Source of the DNA: Cephalotrichum gorgonifer
Lineage: Eukaryota; Ascomycota; Sordariomycetes; Microascales; Microascaceae
NCBI GenBank assembly: GCA_900312665.1
Contig: ONZQ02000007.1
Span: 916,102-980,101, forward strand
DNA length: 64,000 nt
Direction of reading: 5' to 3'
Within the stretch, counting starts at the first letter, position 1. Each line of letters opens with the position of its first letter. Shown here piece after piece: positions 1 through 13,000 of this stretch. The position numbers and the translations under genes are program-made. The notes under the pieces were generated by a model that was not told where the DNA came from, did no database searches, and saw only the letters and a program-made list of their open reading frames with translations.

Positions 1-11
1 CCTCGAGCGTC

Positions 12-1898
12 ATGGCATTGCGCGCGGCAGCGGCCACCCGCTCGCCTCTGGCCACGAAGCTCCGCGCGCCCCCCGCCGCCGCCCGCGCCTTCTCCCAGAG
101 CACCCGCTCCGTCAGGAGACCCTCCGCCGCGCTGCAGCAGCAGCTCCCCAAGACACAGCAGGCCCTCACCCGCCAGTTCCGGAGGGCATTCTCCGACGAT
201 GCGCCCCGGCGCGGGCCCGGCGCCGTCAGGCTGACCTTCCGGTGGCTCTGGCGCCTGACCTACCTGTCTGCCCTCGGGTACATGGGATACGTGGGATACG
301 TCGTCTACGGCGATAGGCACCCCCCGCCCCAGAACCCCCCGGACCCTACCAAGAAGACGCTTGTCATCCTAGGTAAGATATCCCCCCGAGCGGGCTCTAA
401 CCCTCCGATGAATTGGTTGGCGCCCTGCGGAGCAGGAGTCGGAAGAGTCGGAGCACGCCCCCGAGAGTCTACCTGGGACAAGTTAAGCTAACGTGACATC
501 TCTCCCTACCTACTAGGAACCGGCTGGGGATCCGTGTCTCTCCTGAAGAAGCTCGACACCGATAACTACAACGTCATCGTCATCTCGCCGAGGAACTACT
601 TCCTCTTCACTCCCCTCCTCCCCTCGTGCACCACCGGCACCGTCGAGCACCGCTCCATCATGGAGCCCATCCGCAGCATCCTCCACCAGAAGCGCACCGG
701 CGTGACCTTCTACGAGGCTGAGGCCACCGAGATTGACCCCGAGCGCAAGGTAGTCAAGATCCGCGACGAGTCCGACATCAAGGGCGCCATGTCCTCGTCC
801 GAGGTCCCCTACGACATGCTCGTCGTCGGCGTCGGCGCCGAGAACGCCACCTTCGGCATCCCCGGCGTGCGCGAGAACTCTTGCTTCCTCAAGGAGATCG
901 GTGACGCCCAGAACATCCGTAAGAAGATCATGGACTGCGTCGAGACCGCCGCCTTCAAGGACCAGACGGACGAGGAGATCGACCGCCTCCTGCACATGGT
1001 CGTAGTCGGCGGCGGGCCCACCGGAGTCGAGTTCGCCGGCGAGCTCCAGGACTTCTTCGAGGAGGACATCAAGAAGCTCATCCCCAACCTCAGCGCGCGC
1101 TTCAAGGTCACCCTCATCGAGGCCCTCCCCAACGTGCTCCCCTCCTTCTCCAAGACCCTGATTGATTACACCCACGACACCTTCAAGGAGCAGACCATCG
1201 ACATCATGACCCAGACCTTTGTCAAGAACGTCACCGCCAACGACATCACCGCCGTCGCCACCCGCCCCGGCGGCGTCAAGGAGACCGTCACCATCCCCTA
1301 CGGCCTCCTCGTCTGGGCCACCGGTAACGCCATCCGCCCCATCGTCAAGGACCTCATCTCCAAGATCCCCGCCCAGGCCAAGTCCACCCGCGGCCTCTCC
1401 GTGAACGAGTACCTCGTCGTCCAGGGTGCCCGCGACATCTGGGCCGTCGGCGACTGCGCCGTCGCCGGCTACGCCCCGACCGCCCAGGTCGCCGGCCAGG
1501 AGGGCGCCTTCCTCGCCCGCCTCTTCAACAACATGGCCATGACCGAGCACCTCCAGTCCCACATCCAGACCCTGTCCGCGTCGCTGAACATGGCGCCCGG
1601 CGGCGACAGTGCCCGCACTGCCGAGGAGATCGAGAGGTGCGAGAAGCAGCTGAGGCGCATCAAGGACGTCAAGCCCTTCCACTACTCCCACCAGGGCAGC
1701 CTGGCCTACATCGGTAGCGATAGGGCGGTCGCCGACGTCAGGTGGTGGAACGCGAACCTCGCCACTGGAGGCAAGATGACTTACCTGTTCTGGAGGAGCG
1801 CCTACCTGTCCATGTGCTTCAGCACCAGGAACAGGCTCCTGGTCGCGAACGACTGGGTGAAGAGCAAGGTCTTTGGTAGGGACGTCTCTCGGGAGTAA
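12..1898 (+). CDS. Mitochondrial alternative NADH:ubiquinone oxidoreductase (type II, NDE/NDI family)
   Basis: Exons 12-372 and 517-1898, joined in phase 1, give 580 residues. The enzyme oxidises NADH and passes electrons to ubiquinone without pumping protons, on the inner mitochondrial membrane. The first ~70 residues are Arg/Ala/Ser-rich with no acidic stretch, as in a mitochondrial presequence. A hydrophobic Tyr/Gly-rich segment follows at about 75-97. The FAD-binding GTGWGS motif (121-126) is rebuilt exactly across the intron, which supports the splice. The second dinucleotide fold, VVGGGPTGVEFAGE, lies near residue 284. The conserved C-terminal region around YLFWRSAYLS is intact. No EF-hand insertion is seen, unlike the calcium-binding NDE1 form of Neurospora. 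The presequence-plus-membrane-anchor layout fits an external (intermembrane-space-facing) enzyme, but internal versus external is inference. The start ATG lies 11 bases from the window edge, so the promoter is not visible. Confidence 0.93.
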
Positions 1899-3718
1899 GC
1901 TAATGGGAATGAATTGGCGGGGATGACTTTGAAGGGTGAGAAGACTCCGTTTGTGAGAGTGGAGGCCGAAGAGGAGGAGGAGTATTATGGGATTGCACCG
2001 CTTGGTAATTGGGTAATTACCAGATCATTTGTCGTTTCATAATCTCTTGTGCGATTTTTTTGGTTGGTTTGGTTCGGTTTGGAACTCGGGGGGGCTTTTA
2101 TATACCTGTCCTCTCACCCTTTTTTGTTTGTTCGGCGGGGAGGGGATGGGATTTTGTTACTATATATTTTGTTGTTTTTTTATGTCGGCTTTGGTCTTGG
2201 CTCTTTTTTTATTGTTTAGATTTTTTTATATTTTGTCTGGAAACTTTAAATACGCTGGACGGAGATGGTTTGGAACTCGGGGAAGAGCGAAAATAGATAA
2301 AAAGGGGATGGATATTCTTTTTGGATTTTTGTTTATTCTTCTTCCATTTTGGCCTCATCTGTCTTTCTTCCAGAACAAAATACGGCTGCTCGCCAGATGA
2401 TACATTATCTATCTCTCTCTCTTTCTTCTACATGTCTTCATCTTTGCTCCCCTCTTTGGTTTTAGCTACCCCCTATGCTAGTTGGTAGATGTATTGATTT
2501 GGATACGGGATACGGAACAGGGTTAAGGGTTAAGGGTTAAGATAGGAGTGGGTGAGTATACTATAGCTTTCTGATGAGTCTGGAAGATCCTTTCTTGGGT
2601 TTGGGAGTGTAGGTGACGAGGAGCGGGTCCTCTGGGGCTTGATATTGGTGCTAGTTCGAGAGGACGGGATGCCGTGCCTTGATATCTCTTGACGTCGCGG
2701 TGGCTACGAGGGCTAGGACACACTTCGGCAGGGGGGAGGCTATTCACCATCGGCGGAGAGAGGACGCAAGGGGGGGTGTTCACGAAGATAGGAATCGGGG
2801 ATGGACACGGAAGGAGCCGGGAGACGGAGTGTAACCGCGCCTAGAGCCAGACAACACGTACTCCATTTACATACACATGCATACGCCCACCCCAACCCAG
2901 ACCTCCCTCTTACCAACTCACCTCCCGTGATACGAGAGCAACCGAGCAGATAACCACTTGACCTCCCTCCGCCAACCCGACCTCACCCGGCACCTCGGCA
3001 TCCCATATCCCGTACCGTCACGTCACCACACACCCTCCTACACCACGCCGCGGAAAGAATGCCAAGAACAGAAAGACTTCACATACAATAAACTTCGAAA
3101 TAGCAAAATGATATTCAGCTAGAACGAGGGGTTTATGATAAATGCTACCCCCCCCCAAAAAAAAAAAACTCCAGGTCCCTTTCCTGCGTTACAAAAAAGA
3201 AACCAAACACGCCCCCAAGCCAACTCACACTTCCCCCGGCGACAACTACCCCAGACGCCAAAATGCAAAAGTACCGAATTTCCGAATCCAGAGCCGAAGC
3301 AACAGGCCAGGGGAAAAAAAAAAGAAGAAGAAGAAATGGGGAAAAGGGGAGGAAAAGGAGTGTAAGTGAATGAATGGATGCAGCACGGCGATCCGATAAA
3401 CAATGGCCAAAAAAAAAGGGTGTAAGAGGGGACGAGAAACAACAAAAAGAAGAGTATCCAGCCACCCTCTAAAAGCCCAACCATCGTCGAACGTCGATCG
3501 CGGCTGGGGCTCGAGGGGTGGACATATGCTTTGTGAAGGGGGTATATATATATCATCATTTTTTACACAAAAAAGGGGTTAGGAGAGTAAGGAAGAGGAA
3601 GTCCCCCAAGCGGAGAGGAACTGCTCCCTCATTCCTTGCCCTTCTCGCCTAGAGTCCAAAGTAACAAAACAAGGCGTGCAGGTTCGTAAAAACGTTTCAG
3701 TTTTCATGGGGTTTGTCG
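1899..3718. other. Intergenic region between convergent genes (NDE-type and Tea4-like)
   Basis: This holds the 3' flanks of two convergent genes. The first ~500 bases are strongly T-rich, typical of a fungal 3' UTR or terminator zone. A short GGGTTAA triplet repeat sits at 2520-2540, and an A-rich tract with poly-C/poly-A runs lies at 3150-3420. The ORFs here are low complexity, and I recognise no gene or RNA. Confidence 0.6.
2520..2540 (+). repeat. Three copies of a GGGTTAA heptamer
   Basis: Three perfect head-to-tail copies of GGGTTAA. The unit resembles the fungal telomere hexamer TTAGGG but has one extra A, and the array is far too short to be a telomere. It is probably a chance or slippage microsatellite. 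Confidence 0.8.
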
Positions 3719-6700
3719 TCAAATGGCTCCTCGTAGTCGTTGCTTCCTCGCTAGCCAGTCGCCGAGCATATTGTCGAGTTGCTACAAGGTGTCTCTCGTT
3801 AGCACACTCAACTCTCTCTCCAAAGAGGATAACCACGACCAACCCCTGAACAGGGGAGAAAACCGACTCCTCCTCGGAAGGAGCAGAGAGGAGCTTACCG
3901 TTGTTATCTCCGCCAATTTCGCATTCTGCTCCCTAAACAACCCGCCGACGATAGGGTGATCCGGCCCCGCCGGCGCCACGTCCGTCTTGTCGTACACCAC
4001 AACCAACATATCCCTGATATCCGTCCCCGAGTCGAAGAAGGCCCTCAGCTTCTCGTCGTCCCACGCTGCCTCGCTCGCCTCCTTTACTTCCCTCGAGTCT
4101 TCCTTGCTCGCCTCCCCAGCGTCGAGCAGGTCTGGCGATGGCGACGAGGAGTGGTCCTCTAGGCTTGAGGTGTCGCCCATCAGCGCCGGAGGTTGGCTGG
4201 CGGGCGGCGAGGCCTGAGCAGGCGACACGGGCGATCGTTCGTTGGTTTGAGAGGATTGTTGCGCAAGCACGCTGGGCTTCACCTGGTTCGGCGCGTCCTG
4301 GTCGCCGTACTCCTTGAACGCGTCGCCCCGCGACCGCGATGACAACGGCCCCTTGGACTGTGTAATGTTGCCACTTGACAGGTCTTCCCTCGATGCCGAC
4401 GTCACCTCGATGGTCTCCTTCGTCTCCGAATCCACGATCCGCATCGTCGCCGGCGGCACGTTCGATACGTCATTCCTTGTCTCCGGCACGTATGTCAACT
4501 CGCCGCCCTTCTGCTGTTCCTTCCGTGTCGGCGACGGCTCCGTCCTGGGCTGCGGCTTCTGCAGCTTGCTCGGGTGCCGCTGTGGCGAGCCCTTCTCACC
4601 CCGCGTCGCGAGGTCCTCGGCCTCATCGTCCCGGCTGTCCCGCGCGTCGCTGTCCATTGACATCTTGCCGAGACCCTCGTCGTCGTCCGCGCTGCCCCTG
4701 CTCTTCTTGTCCTTACGCGAGAAGAAGTTGCGGATCACGCTCGGCCTCTTGTCCTTGTCCTTCTTCCTCTTATCCTCCTTAGCCCCCGCGGCCTCCCTGT
4801 CCAGGAGCTTATCAAGACTCGGCCGCGTCCTCGACTCCTTCGAATCCGTAGACTCCCGCCCCGCGCTGTCATCACGTAGAAGATTAGGCGTGAGGGTGAT
4901 CTTCTTCGTCTCCACCGTGTCGTCCTTGAAGAACGAGTCCGTGTTCCGCATGGTGCCGTTCCTGGATCGGCTGACGCCGTCGGCCTTGCTGTCGAACATG
5001 TCCTCACTCGCCCGCTTCTCATGGTTCGGGTTCGTCTCTTCAGCCTCCTCCTGACCGGTGCCGTCCTTAGCCGCTCGGGGCTTCAATGGCTCGACCTTTG
5101 CGCTATCGTCCTCAATCTCGCTGTCGTCCTCGCCTTGCCGAGAGTCGTCCGCCGCCGACGCTTGTTGCTCCTTCGCCTGCTGTGCTGCTTTTTGCTGGCG
5201 CGCGAATATCTCTTCTTGGTCATCCTCATCGGTAGAGTAATCGACATCCTCGTAGTCAACGTAGGTCGGGGCCGTAAACGTGACCGTCTTCTTCCGCCTC
5301 ATGATGATGGCTGTCTTGAACGTAGCTTTCGACTTCTCCTGCTGATCTCCGAGCATGGTCGCCGATAGCTGTGTCGAGTTAGGACTGGCACCAATGTACA
5401 AGAGGCTGCATTCTTACGTCTATGTTCCGGTGCTTATTCAGGCGGGCCAATCTTTCTGTTGGTGTTTCGATGTGTTCGGCGGGTAGGTATCCTGGGGACG
5501 GGGGTCAGACCAAAGAAGGATAGTAGTAGCGCGGGACAGGTAGGTTTACGCACCAATACTGCTATCTTTGACTATCCTCACCAGCCACCAGTAGCTGTTG
5601 CTGTCGTCTAGCAGCACCATCGTGTCTCCCTTTGTCGCGTTCGCCTGACCCTCTACGGTGGCGACGAAGGTGTGTAGCGCGTAGACGTACTCAAAGTCGA
5701 TGTCCTCTGAATCTTGTAAGCACTCATGGCTCTAACCTGAGCTAACATACACGGGGTCATCGAGGAGGGAGAGGTCGCTGGCATCATCATCATCGTCGGA
5801 GGCGCTGGGTTCGTAGGGAACTAGGAGGTCGCTGTCGTATTCGGCTGTCGCGTCGTCGTGTTCGCCCTTTTCCAGCTCTTTTCGCTTCTTGACGAAGTCA
5901 TCGTCGGCCTGCAGTATGGTCGTTGCTTTATCAACACCAGCCGGCCGGAGCCTCTCGTGCTCAGGAGACGTATATCCATGCGGTGGGGGGTCCTGCGACT
6001 TGTCGGCTGTCGTGTGCGGCGCATCGGGATATTCTTCGATCGAGTCGTGTAGGGCGGGCGCGTCGTCGTCGTCGAGGTGATGATGATGATGACCAGGAGC
6101 CTCAGGGGGGCGCAACAGTGTGTCTGTGGTACAGACTTCCGTCGCATTCGGGGGATTCTGTGCTGGGGCAGGTGACAAAACAATGGATGGGGTAGAGGGC
6201 CTTGCCTCGCTCGTGGTTGAAGATGGGTCGGAACTCAAGGTAAGGTGCTGGGCGCATAGGAAAGACATCGGGCGCATCCAACAGGTGGGAGAATCTCGGC
6301 TGGGGAACATACCATCCTCAATCGAGGGCGAGCTCGAGATGCCGCCTCCCATGTCATCGTCAAGGTCATCACCGTCTATCTCCAGGTCGCTGTCGTCCTG
6401 CACCCCCCCGTTCTGGGCGATGGCGAGAGCATCCTGCTGATCCATGACGCCTCTGTCGTGAGCTTCCCTGTCGCCGGGGCGGCGGGTTACGAAATCGTCG
6501 TCGCTATCGGCTTCGGCGGCGTCGTCGTCGTCGTCTTCGTCGGCGGAGGAGGAGTCGGTCGGGTACAGCTGACTGCGGTCCTTGGCGTCGTCGGAAGCTG
6601 CCTTCTCCCGGGTCGGGCGGGGACTGCGCAGGTTTTCGTCGGCGGTCTCGTGAGCGACTTCTCGCAGGGTCTCAGCCTGATGACGGCCGACGTTTGAGGA

Positions 6701-6811
6701 GTCGGCGCGTAACTGGGAACCCGAGTGGTCCTGGGCTGACGGCTGCGCGTGGTCTTGGAGATCGATGGTGTCTGTTTCAATTCGAGCGGAGGCGACGGCC
6801 GTTAGCGTCAA
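3719..6811 (-). CDS. SH3-domain cell-polarity protein, Tea4/Bud14 (TeaC) family
   Basis: Five exons: 6811-5753, 5704-5554, 5491-5418, 5368-3899 and 3781-3719, with consistent phases, giving 938 residues. The family carries PP1 phosphatase to cell ends and the cytoskeleton and organises polarised hyphal growth. Residues 1-353 are acidic and disordered, with poly-Asp and poly-His runs. An SH3 domain fills exon 2 (from DIDFEYVYALHTF, with the NSYWW signature) and continues into the YLPAEHIETP segment of exon 3. Just after it, KTVTF at 455-459 matches the RVxF-type PP1-docking motif. The rest is low-complexity charged sequence, and the C-terminus is rebuilt from the last exon. The first donor (GTGTAT, 48-nt intron) is weak, but it is the only splice that joins the conserved DDP-DIDFE reading frame. 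A possible GTATGT donor near 6312 is not used because no phase-compatible acceptor follows it. Confidence 0.85.
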
Positions 6812-9800
6812 TGCGCGAATTGAGTTTTGTGGTGGAGTTGTTCAAGACAATTCGAGACACCTGGACGTAAGGGAGTGTGGGTGGAGAGTGTACGTAGGAA
6901 TTGTGCTCAGAAAATTAAGAGTAAATGATCGACATGGGTAACGCTGAAAGGGGGAGGGGCTGCCGTGGGAGACACAGGTGCATAGCTGAGGTGGGAGACT
7001 TCTAACGTGAGCTCCCGGAGCCCGAGCGGAGGATGCAGAGGCCAGGGTGCGCGAGTAAGTGAGTGTATGTAGGTATGTGCATATCGGGGTCGGGGTCAGG
7101 GTCGGCGTCGCATATAATGGGGAGGAATAAAAAGTTAAACACCCCGTATAATATAATACGATGTATTATGTGTATGTGATAAAGGGCGCCATGGTACTTG
7201 AAGGAGGCGCAAGACAAGCCACCGCTGGGACTTGGAGACACAGTCTTGACCGACCGGGCGCCAAAGTCTGAGCTGAAGGGCTTGGGCGTTCCCAAACCGG
7301 CGATCTGGCGCTGTCACAGGGCCCCGGCCAGGATTCCAGATTGGAGGAGAGGGAACGGTAAACGTCAAAACTGGGGAAGGGGCGTTTTTGTTGCACGATA
7401 TAATACATACCAGCCCGGATTATCCGTGGTTTCGGCATCTTGTGTGCGGATTATGTGTTACGTCCGGCCTTAAGCCGCCTGGAGGCTTGAGGCGTTCGAA
7501 AGAAGGACAAAACAACAACAGCACCGATTCGCGAGATGCTTAGGGTAAGGGAAATGTCGAGATATGAGCAAGTCGTTGGTCCCCCGTCCAAAGGAGATAA
7601 AGTAGTAGGGAGAGTACAAGTACTAAAGTACTAGAAAATAATAATGAGGTGGTTGAAGGGGGGAAATTTTACGTATGTAAGCCAGAATAAGAATAAAATA
7701 AAATAAAATAAAAAGCTGAGACGAACAGAGAAAGAACAATCAGGGGCAAGAATGGCAAGTGCCGGTAAATTGGGCAGCAGCCCCCCTTCCTTCCCTCCTT
7801 GTTCCCCTGCTCCTTCCTTTTCCACTCCACTTTCTTTGACTCAGGGATAAGGCACTTGACAGCGATGTCGTTTTGGGCGCGTCGTTGGTCTGTGGGTTTT
7901 GTGTGCTTGCTTTTGTGGCGTCTTTCTTTTGGCGTCATACTATTTGCTTGTTTCGTTCCCAACCCCGTGCTGCTTCCGAACGGGAAGGGGTTTGGCGCTA
8001 TTACTCCTGGTACGAGGTACGAGTGTCTACCAAGTGCTAGTTCGGCCAAGAGGAATTATTTGAACCTGTCCTCAGAAAGGGTCCGCGGGTAAGGGTCGAA
8101 AACCACCCTAGCGGCGGAAAGGGGGTGTGGGGCGGAGGTTGGGGGGTGTTTGGTGCAGGGATAAAGCAGCCAGCCAGGAGGACGGAACTCTGGAGTAGGG
8201 GGCGTGATAATAATTTCAAAGTGCAAAGCAAGGAGGGAGGGAGACTAGGACCAGGAGTCGATGCGAAACACAAGCTTACGTCGTAGTTTGCGAAAGTGGT
8301 AGCATAAACACGTAAAGTACCCCGGACTTTCCCAGAATTCGGGGACTAGCCGCGGGTGCGCAATATTAATTACCAAAGCAAGATACGAACACCCATAAAT
8401 GACGCGGAAAGCGTGCCGGTGCGGGGGCGAGATGCTAATACCCGCACACGGTTCTTGTCATGTTCTGTCTGTATTCAGGGGCTTGCTTAACACTATGTAC
8501 GATGAGGGAGGGTCGTACGAGAACTCAGGGTCCGATCCATCTATGGGTTCGGAGCTGAATAATACTATGAGTAACCACCCCCATAAAGTGGTAGGTGCAT
8601 GCGATACATGATAAAAACTGCTGATATCGGGGTGGGACCGGGCGTTTTATCCTGTCCCGCTTCTTTGCTCACGGCCCCGTTTCGAATCGTCCTGTGACTC
8701 CGGCGAAAAAAAAAAGCCTGTCTTGTTTTTCTTCGTTTCCATCCTCGAAACGGAAGCCCGAGAGGCAGTTTATCTCCGCAAGATATGCAGCCAAGATCGT
8801 ATGAAATATATTACTCTACTCCCTTCTACCCCCCATTAAGGCATGGTGGACAAAGCAAAGACGTGCGTGTGCGTAACTTTGCATGTCGGCTCACTGCCGT
8901 CAATATATACTCGAACAAGTAAGACGCGTGCATCATGTGCCCATCTGCTGCGCTGGTCCCTATCACGCCGGGAGGTGCATACTACGAGTGTGGTCCAAGT
9001 GGATCTCTTTCTATCAGGTCTGAGGATGTGGTCCGTGTCAATTGGACCTCAAGTCAAGGTCCTTCCCCTGCAGCACAAGCGCAATAACGGTCGATATTAT
9101 ATGTACGCTATTACGAGATAGGGCATCAAGCGGCGGCATGTAAGTCAGCCACGCAGGATTGGAAGACGAAAGGAATCCATTCCCTCCTCCGCCCCTCATC
9201 TTCATCTCCTGCCCTTCCGGAACACTTAATCGGGCTTACACGCGCTGCCCAACGTGGACGTCTATCCTCCATGAAGTCGAGTATACTACTCCCCATTCCA
9301 CTCCCCCACATGCCAATACACATAAGAAAGGACCGTCCAAGAGAAGAATAAGAACGAATGAGGGGCAAGGGAGAGAGCAGCTGGCTCCAATATCACCGTG
9401 CTCTCGAGCTGGATGCATACAAGACGTACGCCGCGAGACCTGAAACCACGTAGTCTGCATACCTAGCCTCCGGTCCGGCTAGTAGCCGTCCCATCCATTG
9501 CCCCATATCAAACCTAAGCTATGTGGCACATCGTAACTTGTACTTGAATAATATATTATTTCTACCGGCCAAAGGACGACACGGCTGCTCCTCAACACCC
9601 GGGGCTGACTTGGGGGGGAGAAGACAACCTCCTCGCTAGATGCAAGGGCAGCTTCCACCCCATCAGGTCCATCCTCTCTGCGCCCCCCCCTTCCCCTTGA
9701 TGTTCTAACCAGTGGAAGTGGCTCCAAGCAAGGCCTTTTGTCTTCTAATGCGCCCCCCTTTCCTTGGAATAACACAATGCAGAGAGGCATAACAGAATAC

Positions 9801-10087
9801 TTCGCCTCTAGAGAGAAAATAAGAGAATAAAGAGTTTGAACAATGCGAGCTCGGAGGACTAGGGATAGTAAAACACCATGTCGTCTCTTCCCCTCGCCCG
9901 AGAGTAATCGATATTAGTATGTTGTAAAGTGCAGAGACAAGTAAAAAGTAAAAACAAAAAACACTGCAGTAACCTGTGCCGTGAAACCAGTACTCCATAT
10001 AATCATCAACTACTTTTCCTCTACCCCCAATTTTTTTAGTCCAGTTTCGGTGATAATATGAAATAACCCTTCACAAAAAAGTAAGAA
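6812..10087. other. Intergenic region upstream of the Tea4-like gene and downstream of NAD-GDH
   Basis: About 3.3 kb. It should contain the promoter of the Tea4-like gene at its left end and the 3' UTR of the glutamate dehydrogenase at its right end. There is a TAAAA-type microsatellite near 7693-7714. All ORFs are under about 130 codons, of skewed composition and unrecognisable. I found no tRNA B-box or transposon end. Confidence 0.55.
7693..7714 (+). repeat. AAAAT/TAAAA pentamer microsatellite
   Basis: About four consecutive copies of a TAAAA-type pentamer in AT-rich intergenic DNA. Confidence 0.8.
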
Positions 10088-13000
10088 TCACGCCCCGTTC
10101 GTCATCGCCTTCGCCTCGATGATGGACTTGACCTTCGACATGCTATATCACCCAGACCGTTAGCATCACAGTTTCACCCGTCGAGGTTTTCAGCTGAAAA
10201 AAAGGGAGGGAAGTGGGGGGGTGTGACTGGATTCAAAACTTACAAGTCGTAGAAGGCAAACTGGCTCGGCGAGCTGCCGTACTGGTATACAAAGCGGCTG
10301 GCGAGGTAGCTGCCGAAGATGGCCCTCAGGTACGAGTCTGGCACCCTCTCGACAATCTTCTCGAGCCCAATCTCCTTCAGCAGCAGGTTCGGCAGCGCGT
10401 CAACCAGCACGCCCCGCCGGATCGTCTCGTCCCTCCACAGGTCGGACTGCTGCAGCTCCTCGTCGAGCGTCGTGATCGCCGCCGACAGCTTGTCCGAGAT
10501 GACGCACCGCGGCGCGCCCGTCTCCACGCTCTCGCGCCAGATCGCCTCGAACTCGAGACGGGCGTTCTCCTGGATCTTGGCCTGCACGTTCCGGACGTAG
10601 TCCTTGTAGAACTGCGGCGCCTCACCCGTCTTCTCGTCCACGCACATCTTGGACACGAAGCCCTCGTCGTCGAACGAGAGCGACGCAAGAACCTCGAGCG
10701 AAGACGACGTGACGCCGCCCTTGTTGGCGCTGGCGTCCTTGATCACGATGCAGCCCGCCGCCTCGAGTCGCAGCTTGGCATCCTGGGTGATGAAGAGGTT
10801 CGCGCCCTCCACGATGTACGGGATCGTCGAGCGCCCGTCCTTGATGAGCTTGTTCACCGAAACCACGTCGACGGACTCGGGCCTGCCGCCGCAGGGGACG
10901 AAGCTGTCCGTGAGGCCAGTGTTCCTCAGGTGGTACGTGTTCCGGAACGACGTCCCGTTGTTGATCACCTCGCCCGTCGGCAGCGTGATGTTGGAGTCGT
11001 CGCAGAGCACGCGGTATCCGTCCGACGACAACTTGGACACGTCAAACTCGCTGATCATGGCTCGCTTCTTAGCTAGCCGGCGAAGCTCGTCCTTGTCGAT
11101 CCCGTTGGGGTCCACCAACACGCCGGAGCCATCGATGACCGACGTGTACTTCTCGTTGCTGAGAAGGATTTCGTTACTTCCCAAGTCACCGTCGGGCCCG
11201 CCAGTCTGCATCTTCCGCACGGTGGAGGGATCGAGGTTGAGCTTCCTGTAGATGCCGGTGACATACTCGCGAACACTAAGCGTCGTCATGCCATAGACAT
11301 CGTGGGGAATACCGCCGAGCTTGGGCGACTTCCCGGTGAAGAAAGACTTCCACCACGGCGCACCGCGGGCGCGGGCATGCTCCGTGGCCCAGTCGACGAG
11401 GTCTGCCGTGTTCTCGTCGGGTCCCATGAAGAGGATCTCCTCCTTTCCGTATAGATCCACGAGCGTGTTCTTGATTCCCGGCGTCTGAGCAGGCAGGAGC
11501 AGGTCGAGGATGCTGTCGATGTACTTCTCGAAGGCCTCCCTCGCCTTATCCTGCTGCTTAGGCTCCAGGAGAATCACGCCCTTCGCACCGCCCTCGGGGA
11601 TGTCCTTGTTCTTCCGCTGCTGAGTGCTCGACAGCGCGTAGTTCTCGTCGAAGAGGTTGCGCGCGTTGATGGCGTACGCCTCCTTGCTCCGCGACTTGAC
11701 GATACGGATTCCTCCTCGAGAGATGTCGCGGAACCTGAGGTGGAACCCGCGGGCCTCACCGCACAGGAAGAGGAACATGCCGTACAGAGGCACGGGATAC
11801 TCCGTCCGCGGGAGGAAGCTCGGCTCAAGGCGGAAGGAGAGACCGACCTTGGTGGGCGTGAAGAAGTTCGTCTTGAGGACGGCGTTGTTGAAGACGCGGA
11901 ATGCCGTCATGACCATCTCGTCGTTCTCGTTCGTCACCGTCTGGGAGATGGCCTCCTTGAGCTTGGTGTCCGAGAGAACCTCGACCGGAGCATGAGGCCC
12001 CACAAAGTGCTCGGTGAACTCGTCTCCTTCGAGACCGAGATGCACACTGGCGAACGAGGCGTACAGGGCCTTCACGAGACTTGGATACGACTTAATAATC
12101 TCCAAGATGTAGTTAGGCGAGAAGGTCTCTGTACGCAGCCTCCGCTTGAGCTTCGAGAGGAGCGACGCCTGCGCGTTGTCTTTAAGGTCCAGGAGGCGAG
12201 AAAGCGAAACGTATTCGGGACCCAGCCTGTTGAGGAAGTGCTGGATGAAGACCCAGACAGTGTGGCCGTAGATGGCCTCCTGGAGGCTCAGCTCGCCATT
12301 GGCGAACAGGTTGTGGAACTTGTTGTGGGGGAGACAGTAGAGGAGGGAGATCTCCTTTGTGATCTGGTGGATGGACTGCTCGAGGGGAGGGTACTGGCCC
12401 TCAAGGTTCGTGGCCTGCTTCAGGTAGATGCACATGACCGTGATGCCGTTGGAGAACTGCTCCACGTACTTGCGGGAGCTGGTGACGCCGTAGTAGTGGT
12501 ATAGGTCACTGAGCTCAGAGAACAAGCCCCTGGCGGTTCGGCTCCGGAAGGCAATGATGAGACGCTTCTCCTCGCTGCCTTCTAGGTCGTAGACCTCGAT
12601 GACGGGGCCTGTACGGCTGACTGCGAGGTTGATGGTTTCCTGGTAGATCTGCTTCGTGTTTGCAGTCGCCTTCTGCCAGAACCCTTGGTCGGAGATGAGC
12701 TCGAGGTCGGTCTCGTTGGGGTCGGTCTCCTCGGGCGACTTCTTGAACAGACACTGGTAGACGAAGTAGCAGCGTAGTGTCGACTTGGAGTCGGGACTGG
12801 CTCCGAGGACACCGGGAGAACGGAAGGTCTCGACCCTGAACTTGGTGTTCCCGGCGTGATCGAGGTACTTGCTCTCGAGCCTCACTTCATACCGGGGCCC
12901 GAGGAGCACAGACTTCCCGGGTTCGCTGGTATCGATGTAGACGGCATGGTCTGAGGCCTCCATGTCCAGGCGGATCTCCTCGCGCTTGTCTTCACGCGCT

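Noticed and set aside
513..1691. 392-codon minus-strand ORF opposite the NADH dehydrogenase
   Set aside because: It is the antisense shadow of a well-supported gene; its Gly/Val/Asp/Leu-rich composition is the mirror of GC-biased codons.
2520..2540. GGGTTAA repeats as an internal telomere
   Set aside because: Only three units and a seven-base unit; unrelated to a chromosome end.
6240..6312. Possible intron in exon 1 of the Tea4-like gene (GTATGT donor)
   Set aside because: No acceptor in matching phase follows; reading through keeps the frame needed downstream.
10213..11076. Long plus-strand ORFs opposite NAD-GDH (also 11740-12504)
   Set aside because: Arg/Leu/Val/Glu-rich antisense frames of the glutamate dehydrogenase exon, without any domain.
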